A stretch of DNA of 42,467 bases from IMG/VR virus record IMGVR_UViG_3300017987_000158, positions 1 through 42,467 of that record; one strand, given 5' to 3'. Position 1 is the stretch's first letter. Each line of letters begins with the position of its first letter. The notes beneath the pieces are model-generated. The model was not told the DNA's origin. It worked only from the letters and a program-made list of their open reading frames with translations, and ran no database searches. Positions 30,127 to 37,151 of the stretch are shown in pieces. The stretch is from a virus. The position numbers and the translations under genes are program-made.

Positions 30127-30303
30127 TCAGATCGCCTCCCCGCAGTACGGACACCAGTGAAGCGAACAGAAGGCCGAATGCCGAACCATCCGCCCAACAA
30201 CGACCGGCCCCGCTGCGTCGCCTTCCGATACCGGCGTCCATTCCAACCCGCCCTCATGCCGGATCAGTGCATCCCAAAGCTCGCGACAGCAGATCCTCTT
30301 CAT
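30127..30303 (-). CDS. Zinc-knuckle microprotein
   Basis: Found by hand: 58 residues starting MKRICCRELWDALIRHEGGL and ending SLHWCPYCGEAI. The CPYCGEAI end is a typical phage zinc-knuckle half; CxxH/C partners earlier may complete the site (CC at residues 5-6, FCSLHW). The ATG abuts the recurrent motif. Function unknown. Confidence 0.65.
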   Translation of the reverse strand: MKRICCRELWDALIRHEGGLEWTPVSEGDAAGPVVVGRMVRHSAFCSLHWCPYCGEAI

Positions 30304-30313
30304 GCCTGACCGC
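30304..30313 (-). repeat. Start-associated motif copy 9
   Basis: GCGGTCAGGC abutting the zinc-knuckle ATG, after GTTGGAG. Confidence 0.8.
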
Positions 30314-30319
30314 CTCCAA

Positions 30320-30586
30320 CTAAGGCGCTCGAATGATGCCCTTCTGTTGTATAATCGCTTCCTTCAGCACGCGGAACGCTTCCCGCGCTCGGGCTTCGCT
30401 TCCATACCGCCCGAGAATCCACCCGCCGCCATCCGGAGAAACCATGCCCGCAATCTCCCAGATCCCCGTCTTTTCTATCCTACTGCGCTCTTTCTTCATG
30501 CCCAGTACACACCGCTCCTGCTCAGACGGCTGCCTGATGCCGGCGATGCAATAGAGATCCCCCCATTGCGTCTCGATCCATACCAT
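30320..30586 (-). CDS. Small phage protein of the short beta/alpha type
   Basis: 88 residues starting MVWIETQWGDLYCIAGIRQ and ending in a helix (ARAREAFRVLKEAIIQQKGI). The layout (short beta start, Gly-rich turn GGGWILGRYGSE, closing helix) matches a common class of small phage proteins of unknown role. Start fixed by TGATG with the preceding gene. Confidence 0.6.
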   Translation of the reverse strand: MVWIETQWGDLYCIAGIRQPSEQERCVLGMKKERSRIEKTGIWEIAGMVSPDGGGWILGRYGSEARAREAFRVLKEAIIQQKGIIRAP

Positions 30587-30789
30587 CAGTCCCCCCCCTG
30601 CTCGTTCTCCGTACTCCTCACAATGTGAAAGCACCGCCTCCCACGATACACCAAGGGGACGCGGCACCATACGTTCAGGAGCTGGCCTTCCCGCCAGTCC
30701 ATCTCCGTCTTGAGCGAGAGACCCTCTTCGGCCTCAGCGCCCTCAATCTCAGCTCGGATTTGTTCGAGTAGCTGGCCTGACCGCTGCAT
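30586..30789 (-). CDS. Small unknown protein
   Basis: 67 residues: MQRSGQLLEQIRAEIEGAEA, then WREGQLLNVWCRVPLVYRGR and a charged end. A helical N-terminus with a beta second half. SD AGGGAGAC. The recurrent motif lies inside its codons 2-5 rather than before the ATG. Function unknown. Confidence 0.55.
   Translation of the reverse strand: MQRSGQLLEQIRAEIEGAEAEEGLSLKTEMDWREGQLLNVWCRVPLVYRGRRCFHIVRSTENEQGGD
30775..30784 (-). repeat. Start-associated motif copy 10
   Basis: GCGGTCAGGC within codons 2-5 of the 67-residue gene, three to twelve bases after its start codon. Confidence 0.75.
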
Positions 30790-30800
30790 GTCTCCCTATT

Positions 30801-31289
30801 CTACATCGGATCCTTTTCGCCGCCCATAGCCAGGATGAAGGCGCGGGTGATGGCGCGGGGAGCAAGCATGTCTTCGGCTTCGCCGCTGCCCACTGCGCGC
30901 CCGTCATCGTCAACTTCAATCACAGACGCCTTGACGGGCGGGATATTGCGGGCATCAGTTGCATTCCCGGCAGGGGCAGATAGCGATAGCCAAAGCCGCT
31001 GTCTGTCCCCGACTAGTTCCCACGCCGCCGCGATGTCATGGCAGAAGTCGGGCAGCTTGGAAGCCGCGCGCCCATCGTCCGTGTGCCAGTAGTACGCACG
31101 GTGAACCTCATGCGCCTCGAATCGCTTGGTCTCCCCCGCGATTTCCTTCTCATAGTACGCAGGCTCACCGACAGGCATGTGGTAAATCAACCCAGTTGGG
31201 ATAGGCTCATTAGACTCTGGCGGATTCCATCCCGCCAGCTCGGCTGCCTTGGCGTTCCGCTCCTCGTCCGTGACTGCTTTCCTATCCAT
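30801..31289 (-). CDS. Phage_ABA_S-like protein, copy 2
   Basis: 162 residues starting MDRKAVTDEERNAKAAELAG. It has CHDIAAAWELVGDRQRLWLS and APRAITRAFILAMGGEKDPM, the same two blocks as the other copies, with a long N-terminal part about a bulky aromatic strand (HRAYYWHTDDGRAASKLPDF). Start overlaps the previous gene by 8 bases, with SD AAGGTGGAGAG. Function unknown. Confidence 0.7.
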   Translation of the reverse strand: MDRKAVTDEERNAKAAELAGWNPPESNEPIPTGLIYHMPVGEPAYYEKEIAGETKRFEAHEVHRAYYWHTDDGRAASKLPDFCHDIAAAWELVGDRQRLWLSLSAPAGNATDARNIPPVKASVIEVDDDGRAVGSGEAEDMLAPRAITRAFILAMGGEKDPM

Positions 31290-31623
31290 ACCGGCTCTCC
31301 ACCTTCCGCGCCGCCCACGAGCCCGCGACGACGCGCCACTCCTCGCCAACCTTCACCACCTCGAAGCTGCCCTCTTGCCACATGCGGCCGAAGCCGCCAC
31401 GCGGCAACAGATAGAGAGCCACGTCGACTGCACGCTTCTCATCAGCGTCCCAGCCCGGCACCTTCGCCGCGTGCATGTCGCGCCAGCGGTCGAACTGCGG
31501 CACACTCAGGCCGTCGCCGACAGCAAACGGCTGCCAGTTGCGGTCGCCGCCGAACTTGATCGCCTCAAGATAGCCGGCGAGGACTTCTTTCGTCGCCTCT
31601 GCGTCAAGCGATCGCGCCATCAT
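31282..31623 (-). CDS. Small unknown globular protein
   Basis: 113 residues, ATG in an ATGA overlap with the membrane microprotein. Contains MHAAKVPGWDADEKRAVDVA and FEVVKVGEEWRVVAGSWAAR, a helix-then-strand pattern. Trp-rich. Not recognised. Confidence 0.6.
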   Translation of the reverse strand: MMARSLDAEATKEVLAGYLEAIKFGGDRNWQPFAVGDGLSVPQFDRWRDMHAAKVPGWDADEKRAVDVALYLLPRGGFGRMWQEGSFEVVKVGEEWRVVAGSWAARKVESRYG

Positions 31624-31790
31624 CGTCCCCAAATCCGCTCAACAGCGCCTCGGCATCCCAGCGCAACCAGCGAAAGCAGCCACAACAGCGCTCCCAGTAC
31701 ATCAAACAGGTCATGCGCCCCGATCGCCGATGCGAAGGCACAGCCGATTACAACATATCCTCCAATGCCTATCCACGCTTCCCACGGCAC
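31620..31790 (-). CDS. Small membrane protein
   Basis: Found by hand: 56 residues from GTG (VPWEAWIGIGGYVVIGCAFA, then LFDVLGALLWLLSLVALGC). Two hydrophobic helices. GGGGGGTGA serves as SD for the GTG at 31790, and the stop overlaps the next ATG (ATGA). Function unknown. Confidence 0.55.
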   Translation of the reverse strand: MPWEAWIGIGGYVVIGCAFASAIGAHDLFDVLGALLWLLSLVALGCRGAVERIWGR

Positions 31791-31796
31791 AACCAA

Positions 31797-32060
31797 TCAC
31801 CCCCCTATCCCCGGCGCCAGACTCGCCGCCGCCATGACCACGTACAACAGTGCTAGCCCAATCTCGGCCAACGTACCCCACGCCGTGAAGTACATCGCCT
31901 GCCCGACCAACGTCCGCTCTAGCGGATGCTTCTGGCTCGGCGACTCCCCGCGCAGATAGCCCGACTTCGCCGCGCTGCTGATGAACGTCCATACCGAGAC
32001 AGCTTGCCAGAACGCGCCGACTACCAGCAGGAACCACAGGTAGGCTCTAAGAATCGACAT
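31797..32060 (-). CDS. Two-helix membrane protein
   Basis: 87 residues from the ATG directly after AGGAGG (MSILRAYLWFLLVVGAFWQA). Two hydrophobic segments, about residues 4-25 and 60-82, with a basic loop between (AKSGYLRGESPSQKHPLERT). Longer reading upstream is rejected as it covers the previous gene. Function unknown. Confidence 0.6.
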   Translation of the reverse strand: MSILRAYLWFLLVVGAFWQAVSVWTFISSAAKSGYLRGESPSQKHPLERTLVGQAMYFTAWGTLAEIGLALLYVVMAAASLAPGIGG

Positions 32061-32460
32061 CCTCCTGCGCCTCCAGCCATTCGAGCAACGTCTTGCGCGG
32101 CGACCCGCTTGCCAGCTCTGCCTCGCGTACTTCCGCGATGGACACCACCCCTTCCTCAACCGCCGATCGAATCGTGACAATTGGCGTCGCGGTCCAGTCA
32201 ACGCCCATTACCTTGTCCGCCTCAAGAAGCTCGGCGGGCTTCACTACGAACCGCCTCTCGTCCAGCACCTCGACGTGGAAGCCGAGCATTTGAAGCTGTT
32301 CCACTCGCTTCGCCACGTTCTTCCGTGCCGCCTCACAGACCAACGCCAACCCGCCCTCATGCTGCTCTAGTACCGCCCTCATCGCTACCACCTTCCCTTG
32401 TCCTAGTCCGCGCAACGTCTCGATCGGTTCGCCGAGAACGTCGCGGAGATAGCCGTTCAC
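32047..32460 (-). CDS. Small unknown protein
   Basis: 137 residues from GTG in a GTGA overlap (MNGYLRDVLGEPIETLRGLG). A mixed helix/strand domain with MLGFHVEVLDERRFVVKPAE, and a C-terminal helix (SPRKTLLEWLEAQEDVDS). Not recognised; the start and the SD are supported by the overlap. Confidence 0.6.
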   Translation of the reverse strand: MNGYLRDVLGEPIETLRGLGQGKVVAMRAVLEQHEGGLALVCEAARKNVAKRVEQLQMLGFHVEVLDERRFVVKPAELLEADKVMGVDWTATPIVTIRSAVEEGVVSIAEVREAELASGSPRKTLLEWLEAQEDVDS

Positions 32461-32765
32461 TGCCCTTCTTCCAACCCCGCTAGCTCTTCCTCAATCGCCG
32501 CGACCAGGCCGTCGTTCTCTTCCCTCACGCGGTCCAGTTTGGCCCGCAGGAACTCCGCCTCGGAATCGAATACCTGGATGACCTTCCCGCAGTCCTTGCA
32601 GACTTCATAGAACCAGAAGATCCATTCGCCCTCTCTGAACTCCTTGTGCTCATGCGGGCACTCTAGTTGCTTCAGGCGCGTCTCGATCTTCGCAAGGCGC
32701 TTGTCTGTTTCCTGCTGGTGCTTCCTCACGCTGCCCTTAAACATGCTCGATCCCCCACCCGCCAT
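32457..32765 (-). CDS. Coiled-coil protein with zinc-binding site
   Basis: 102 residues. A coiled-coil N-terminus (RKHQQETDKRLAKIETRLKQ) leads to CPHEH and then a CKDCGK pair, a likely zinc site, followed by a second coiled coil (AEFLRAKLDRVREENDGLVA). M8 (MFKGS, SD GGTGGGGG) is an alternative start. Function unknown. Confidence 0.6.
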   Translation of the reverse strand: MAGGGSSMFKGSVRKHQQETDKRLAKIETRLKQLECPHEHKEFREGEWIFWFYEVCKDCGKVIQVFDSEAEFLRAKLDRVREENDGLVAAIEEELAGLEEGQ

Positions 32766-32768
32766 CAG

Positions 32769-33011
32769 TTACCTCTTCGGCGCTACTCGGCCAGGGCCGC
32801 CGGGGCTCCCCGCACGCACGGGCTCCCTTTCGATCGACTCAAGCCGATCCACGTCAAACCATTCAGACCCCGCGGGCTTGCCTTTATCATCGAGCTTCCT
32901 CGGCTGGATAAGGAATTGCGTACATCCAGTGAGATAATGTACCTCGCCCGTGACTAGCCCCTTGAATCCCGTGAACCTGTCCCTTGCGTCTTTGCCTAGC
33001 TTCACTTCCAT
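32769..33011 (-). CDS. Small beta-rich phage protein
   Basis: 80 residues starting MEVKLGKDARDRFTGFKGLV after AAGGAGTGTGAG. The core GFKGLVTGEVHYLTGCTQFL with SEWFDVDRLES resembles a common small phage protein of unknown function. It lies between terminase and the small-gene block. Confidence 0.6.
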   Translation of the reverse strand: MEVKLGKDARDRFTGFKGLVTGEVHYLTGCTQFLIQPRKLDDKGKPAGSEWFDVDRLESIEREPVRAGSPGGPGRVAPKR

Positions 33012-33012
33012 C

Positions 33013-33186
33013 TCACACTCCTTCCCCCATGTACGCCCCGATGATGCGATCCATCGCCGCTTGGTCTGCATCGCGCGCCATCTTCAGCAGCTCCACCTCG
33101 ATCTGGAGCCGGAGCCGGTCGGCGTTCACCTGGCCCTCGATCCGCACGCCTTTCATCGCCCGCTCTGCGCGTTCACGGATTTCCAT
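33013..33186 (-). CDS. Small helical protein
   Basis: 57 residues starting MEIRERAERAMKGVRIEGQV after AAGGAGGACTG. Helical (RLRLQIEVELLKMARDADQA). The ATG at 33210 overlaps the terminase stop and is the alternative start. Function unknown. Confidence 0.55.
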   Translation of the reverse strand: MEIRERAERAMKGVRIEGQVNADRLRLQIEVELLKMARDADQAAMDRIIGAYMGEGV

Positions 33187-33209
33187 CAGTCCTCCTTCAC
33201 CAATCGCCA

Positions 33210-34820
33210 TCACACGAACACCCCCGCCCGCTCCCACGCTGTCGCCTCATCTCGCACGAGCTCCGAGTAGACGAACGCGTGGGCGTAGTGATCCGGCTTG
33301 CCCTGGTCGTCCCACTTCGCGTACTCGCGCCTTCCGTCTCTCACCACGATTCGCGTCTGTGCTTTCATGTGCGCGAACCAATCCGCCGGCGCGTTGACCG
33401 GCACCTCTTCTTCGCCATTCAAGATCCGCGCGAACGCCGTGTCGATCACCTCGGTACGTGCTACGGTCAGCACCGATACGCCGTCCTCCTCCTTCACAGA
33501 CTGCCCCGTCGCTGTAGGGCTCGGGTTGTACCGAATGAGCGTTACCTTGCCCGAGTGGTCCCTCGCGAACTCCTTCGCCTTCGTCGTCTCCGGCGCGATG
33601 TCGATCCCGCACTGGGCGACGTTGTAGTTCACCATGGCCCGACTCATCTCCGTCCAGTCGAGTGTCCCCGCCCACAAAATCCCGCCGCCCATCTTCCGGA
33701 TCTCGACGTGGTTCTCAGCGCCAACGTCAACGCCCATGCACGTCGGCTTCTTCCACCCCATCACCATCTCGGGGCCGCGTGGCAGTGCGTTCAGCACCTC
33801 GTCAGTCAGCCGAGCGCCCTCTGGCGCATAGGGCAGGCCAAGCACCGAGTTGTAGAACTCCTGTAGCCGCGTCGTGTTCCCCTGGGCCGCTCCCCATGCC
33901 GCCGCGATCTCCCACGGCTCTACTGCCGGGGAAATGAGCTGGGACATGCGGAACGAGCGGTATGGTGCCCCTGGGTTCGTCGGCACCCATCGCCCATTGA
34001 ATCGCTCAACCCGCTCACCACAGTGCGGGCAGACGAGGGCGTAGACACCTTCGGCCCGATCGCCCCCGTCTTGCCCTGCACCCGAGGAGGCCTGACTGCT
34101 CCATTTCACGCTCTCCGGCCAACACGGCTCTTCTTCCGCGCCGCACGCCTCACACTTCACCTTCCAGACGCTCTGATCCCCGCGCTTGTACTCAAGGTCA
34201 ATCCCGCTCTCGGGATAGCGCGGGTTGCCCAGGTCTAGCACCCACTTGAACCGCGACGCCCCAAGCCGCGCGGGCATCAGCTCCCGACCTTCCTCCGGCA
34301 TCTCCCCGTACTCGTCACGAACCAACAGGCCGACCGGGATCTCACGCAGCTTCGACCTCGAAACCGCGCCACGGAAGTACCACGCCTGCCCCCACGCCAG
34401 CTTGACGTCCGTGTTGTCCGTATCACGAAACGCGGCCTCGATGTAGGGTGACTTGCGCACGCTCGGATCTACCCGCGCCTGAACGAATGACTTGATCGCG
34501 TCCTCCGTCGGCAAGCCGTACATCACGCCTTCATCGCACTCGTCAAGGAACCAAAGGCCGAGCCCGATTCCCGCCTCCGTGCAGCCGACCTGTCCGCACT
34601 TCGACCAGACCTGGCGATAGCCCCTCGGCGCATCCTTGCTCCACTCACAGAGCGGCTCGTACAGATAGGGCATGTAGAAATGACGCCGCGAGTCCATGAT
34701 TTCATACCGCTTCCCCGTCGGCATGACCCGATGCGCAACCTGCCACCAATACGGGTTCAGCGGCGCATACCGAAGCTGTCGCTCGCGAACGTCACTCTTC
34801 GTCGCCGCCGTCAAGGACAT
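33210..34820 (-). CDS. terL: Terminase large subunit (GpA-like)
   Basis: 536 residues from the ATG at 34820. KCGQVGCTEAG (about 74-84) is the variant Walker A, with the Lys upstream, as in the lambda gpA family. VGLLVRDEYGEMP (about 163-175) is Walker B with Asp-Glu. A zinc knuckle CEACG...CPHCG (about 223-268) interrupts the middle. The nuclease domain follows: MGVDVGAENH (about 362), QCGIDIAPETTKAKEFA and DHYAHAFVYSELV. This motor packages DNA into the head. It overlaps the small subunit gene by 29 bases. The order terS-terL is usual, but the portal gene does not follow. Confidence 0.92.
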   Translation of the reverse strand: MSLTAATKSDVRERQLRYAPLNPYWWQVAHRVMPTGKRYEIMDSRRHFYMPYLYEPLCEWSKDAPRGYRQVWSKCGQVGCTEAGIGLGLWFLDECDEGVMYGLPTEDAIKSFVQARVDPSVRKSPYIEAAFRDTDNTDVKLAWGQAWYFRGAVSRSKLREIPVGLLVRDEYGEMPEEGRELMPARLGASRFKWVLDLGNPRYPESGIDLEYKRGDQSVWKVKCEACGAEEEPCWPESVKWSSQASSGAGQDGGDRAEGVYALVCPHCGERVERFNGRWVPTNPGAPYRSFRMSQLISPAVEPWEIAAAWGAAQGNTTRLQEFYNSVLGLPYAPEGARLTDEVLNALPRGPEMVMGWKKPTCMGVDVGAENHVEIRKMGGGILWAGTLDWTEMSRAMVNYNVAQCGIDIAPETTKAKEFARDHSGKVTLIRYNPSPTATGQSVKEEDGVSVLTVARTEVIDTAFARILNGEEEVPVNAPADWFAHMKAQTRIVVRDGRREYAKWDDQGKPDHYAHAFVYSELVRDEATAWERAGVFV

Positions 34821-35250
34821 CCCCACTCATCTTCGCCATCACCTCAGCCTCTTCGCGACTCAGCGGCCGCGGCACACCCGTGACCTTCACCTCGCCGCCG
34901 AGATTCACGTTTGACTCTTTCGGCGCATCAAGCCCCAGGTACTTCGACCGCCGCTCCATGATTCGCAGTACCCGGTCCAGCGCGGCGGCATCGCCCTTGA
35001 CTGCCTTCATCCATAGCCCGGCGAGCAATTCATCTAGCCGCTCAAGTTCAAGCGTTCTCACTTCCTCGGCGGGTTCGCGCAACATCTTCTCAATCGCAGA
35101 CATGACGGCCTTGTATGCGCCACTCCTGCTGGAGTAGCCAAGCTCACTGGCAATCACATCGAAGCTAGTGCCGCGCTTGCGCATCTCCAATGCACGTCGC
35201 TGCTTCTCTACAGCCTCTAGCCGTCGTTTACTCGTCTTGGGTTCACTCAT
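34792..35250 (-). CDS. terS: Terminase small subunit
   Basis: 152 residues. The N-terminus is basic and helical. A helix-turn-helix is seen at about 27-50 (RGTSFDVIASELGYSSRSGA). The AAALDRVLRIMERRSKYLGL, then DAPKES motif is shared by many phage small terminases. The last 30 residues are acidic and flexible. It recognises packaging DNA and stimulates the large subunit; its end overlaps terL. No obvious pac/cos site could be defined. Confidence 0.85.
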   Translation of the reverse strand: MSEPKTSKRRLEAVEKQRRALEMRKRGTSFDVIASELGYSSRSGAYKAVMSAIEKMLREPAEEVRTLELERLDELLAGLWMKAVKGDAAALDRVLRIMERRSKYLGLDAPKESNVNLGGEVKVTGVPRPLSREEAEVMAKMSGDVLDGGDEE

Positions 35251-35301
35251 CGCCTCAGTCGCCCGCCTGGATGCTTGTCAGTCACTGGACTTCGCCCCCG
35301 C

Positions 35302-35547
35302 TCACCAGATAGTCCCGCCCTCGCCCTGGACCCGCCGCGCCACCCGATCAAGGACGCCCTGAAGCTGCCTCAGCCCGTCACGAGATAGTTCGATCCGAAC
35401 GACAGACTCATCCCGGCCCGAGGCCGAATCCGCTTTCCTCGGAGCGCCAACGTTCAGCGCCGCGCTACCGATCCCTATTGCGTAGCCAAGCGCAGCCGCC
35501 ACGATCAGAACGCCTAGCCTCCACTTCCATCCACCGCCCACGTTCAC
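35302..35547 (-). CDS. Small membrane-anchored protein
   Basis: 81 residues from GTG (GTG at 35541 also possible). A hydrophobic helix (RLGVLIVAAALGYAIGIGSA) then a basic C-terminal helix (DGLRQLQGVLDRVARRVQGE). Just upstream of terS. Similar in plan to the 61-residue protein at 37847. Function unknown. Confidence 0.6.
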   Translation of the reverse strand: MNVGGGWKWRLGVLIVAAALGYAIGIGSAALNVGAPRKADSASGRDESVVRIELSRDGLRQLQGVLDRVARRVQGEGGTIW

Positions 35548-35550
35548 CCC

Positions 35551-35937
35551 CTACTGTCGTTCCCTCATCACCCGCTCTACATCCTCCTGGCGATAGAGCC
35601 ACCCTCGGCCAGCCGCCTCTCTGCGAATGTGGCCCTCCCGGCCAAGACGCCGAACCGTCGCCGGCTTGTACCCAGTCTTGAGCGACACAACCTCAGCAGT
35701 CACCCACCCTGAGCTATCCGCTTCCCGCGTCTGGGCAACCGGCTGCCTCGCGGGCTTTCCGCAGACTGGACACTTCGCCGCACCTCGCACAAAGCGGTGC
35801 AAGTACCACTTGTATGAGAAGATCCCCAGCGGCGCTTCACAGCTCTCGCAGTAGCGCATCGCACGGGAACGCCGGACATTCTCACGCCGGGTCCGCGCCC
35901 TGCGCTCGTTGAGAATGCTCGCCTGGGGCGCCGTCAC
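35551..35937 (-). CDS. Zinc-finger HTH DNA-binding protein
   Basis: 128 residues. A GTG start is fixed by a GTGA overlap with the 44-residue gene; a longer upstream form is rejected. CESCEAPLG (residues about 30-38) and CPVCGKPA (about 55-62) bracket a 20-residue loop and probably bind zinc. The C-terminus (SSGWVTAEVVSLKTGYKPAT, VRRLGREGHIRREAAGRGWL, YRQEDVERVM) is an excisionase/MerR-like winged helix. Probably a regulator or accessory DNA-binding protein. Confidence 0.65.
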   Translation of the reverse strand: MTAPQASILNERRARTRRENVRRSRAMRYCESCEAPLGIFSYKWYLHRFVRGAAKCPVCGKPARQPVAQTREADSSGWVTAEVVSLKTGYKPATVRRLGREGHIRREAAGRGWLYRQEDVERVMRERQ

Positions 35938-36068
35938 AATTCCACTTCCCCCAGAATCTCGAAGATCTCGCCAAGGAGCGTCTTCACTACCTGCTGACAC
36001 AAGGCCCGACCGCTATGCTGGGCGTGCCACTGGATCACTCTTAGCCGCGCTTCGACTCGGGGATCCAT
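35934..36068 (-). CDS. Small helical protein, 44 residues
   Basis: Found by hand: MDPRVEARLRVIQWHAQHSG and an end QQVVKTLLGEIFEILGEVEL. SD GGGGTGAGCGGC. Its stop forms a GTGA overlap with the zinc-HTH gene. Function unknown. Confidence 0.6.
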   Translation of the reverse strand: MDPRVEARLRVIQWHAQHSGRALCQQVVKTLLGEIFEILGEVEL

Positions 36069-36073
36069 GCCGC

Positions 36074-36169
36074 TCACCCCACCACGCCCAGCACGCTCAG
36101 GGCCATCAGGACCAAGACGCCTACTACGCCAACAAACACGCCGATTAGTAGGCCAATGATGAATCCCAT
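36074..36169 (-). CDS. Single-pass membrane microprotein (DUF3789-like)
   Basis: Found by hand: 31 residues, MGFIIGLLIGVFVGVVGVLV then LMALSVLGVVG. A single transmembrane helix with GxxxG spacing, like the tiny DUF3789-type phage proteins. SD AAGGGGTGAGCG. Function unknown. Confidence 0.6.
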   Translation of the reverse strand: MGFIIGLLIGVFVGVVGVLVLMALSVLGVVG

Positions 36170-36199
36170 TCGCTCACCCCTTGCCCTCTTCGCCTATCA

Positions 36200-36460
36200 T
36201 CAAAGATCCGCCCCGCAGAATGGGCACTTCTCGATCATCACCCCGCCCATCTCCCACAGGATTGACCCGCTGAATGGGCTAACACCGCGCACCACATTCG
36301 CCTCACATACAGCCCGCTCCATACGACTACAGCAGTAAGTAGGCAGGAACTCCGCCCGCAAAGAGGCTAACGCACCTGCCTGTCGCTCAGTCATTCCCGT
36401 GTCCTCGCAAACAAGTGCATCAAGGACATGCACCACGTTGAGCATCTGACTCTTGTCCAT
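36200..36460 (-). CDS. Small zinc-knuckle protein
   Basis: 86 residues starting MDKSQMLNVVHVLDALVCED, ending IEKCPFCGADL. Two central Cys (YCCSRMERAVCEA) may pair with the C-terminal CxxC to hold zinc. SD AAAGGGGTGTGAG. A class common in small phage gene blocks; function unknown. Confidence 0.65.
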   Translation of the reverse strand: MDKSQMLNVVHVLDALVCEDTGMTERQAGALASLRAEFLPTYCCSRMERAVCEANVVRGVSPFSGSILWEMGGVMIEKCPFCGADL

Positions 36461-36547
36461 CTCACACCCCTTTGATCGCTATCAAGTACCTTCCCACTCC
36501 CCCCGCAGACTGGGCGCTTCTCCGCATGTGTCACCTCTCCCCCTGCA

Positions 36548-36581
36548 CCCGGGCGGCCGACCCGGAGAGCGGCCGCCCGGG
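36548..36581. terminator. Strong GC hairpin after the 159-residue gene
   Basis: A perfect 12-base stem (CCCGGGCGGCCG / CGGCCGCCCGGG) with a 10-base loop, starting 7 bases after the stop of the 159-residue gene. There is no T-run, so a rho-independent terminator is not certain; transcript-end protection or a site for a protein are alternatives. I see no convincing gene in the rest of this 127-base gap. Confidence 0.55.
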
Positions 36582-36587
36582 CTTCCG

Positions 36588-37067
36588 CTACTGCTGGTTC
36601 TGCGAGACCTTGCAGCAGAACAGATGCACGACCTGATTGCCCGACAGGTACAGGTAGTTCGGCTCGGTGATCGGCCGCTGGACTTCGACCTCGACGTCAC
36701 GCACGTATGCGCCGGCCGCGTCCTCCATGTAGCCGCTACTCCAGCCCGTGATGATCGTCAGATACGGCGTCGCTGCCTCTAGGCCGCGGAAGCACTCGTT
36801 GGGCGGGATCGCGTAGAACGCATAGAGCGGAATGTCCCACAGCCACTCATCGTGCGCTTCGATTGCCAAGAGCCGCCGAATCGACAGCGATCTCTCCGCC
36901 AGCGGCACCGTCAGCACGCCCTCCGTCGTCCCTGCTAGCCTGACACTGCCGATCATCGCCGCGTCGTAGTCGAGGTAGTCGCTAGGCCCTAGCGACTTCT
37001 CAATCGGCGCGAAGAGCTTCCGCGCCTCTGCGATCACCTTGCTTCGGTCGAATCCTGTGAGCTCCAT
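36588..37067 (-). CDS. Unknown 159-residue protein
   Basis: Starts MELTGFDRSKVIAEARKLFA after GGAGGTGCAA. Contains SIRRLLAIEAHDEWLWDIPL, YAFYAIPPNECFRGLEAATP and a beta end (VRDVEVEVQRPITEPNYLYL) with CCKVSQNQQ. No membrane segment. It is bracketed by a terminator upstream (37084-37109) and a hairpin downstream (36548-36581), so it may be its own transcription unit, though no promoter was found. Not recognised. Confidence 0.6.
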   Translation of the reverse strand: MELTGFDRSKVIAEARKLFAPIEKSLGPSDYLDYDAAMIGSVRLAGTTEGVLTVPLAERSLSIRRLLAIEAHDEWLWDIPLYAFYAIPPNECFRGLEAATPYLTIITGWSSGYMEDAAGAYVRDVEVEVQRPITEPNYLYLSGNQVVHLFCCKVSQNQQ

Positions 37068-37083
37068 TTGCACCTCCAAAAGC

Positions 37084-37109
37084 AAAACCCCCACCCTTTC
37101 GGGTGAGGG
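37084..37109 (-). terminator. Rho-independent terminator
   Basis: On the minus strand CCCTCACCC-GAAA-GGGTGGGGG (one G-T pair) is followed by TTTTGCTTTT. It ends the transcript of the 103-residue and ABA copy 3 genes before the 159-residue gene. Confidence 0.75.
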
Positions 37110-37151
37110 AGTCCGTTCCGACGATGCCCCTCTGGCGCTACCGCTGCAGGT

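Noticed and set aside
35996-36013. AGCGGTCGGGCC, near match to the recurrent motif
   Set aside because: It lies inside the 44-residue gene and is not at a start; treated as chance similarity.
36461-36527. 21-codon ORF (MRRSAQSAGG) with a fair SD
   Set aside because: Very short, no conserved feature; the SD may serve another frame or none.
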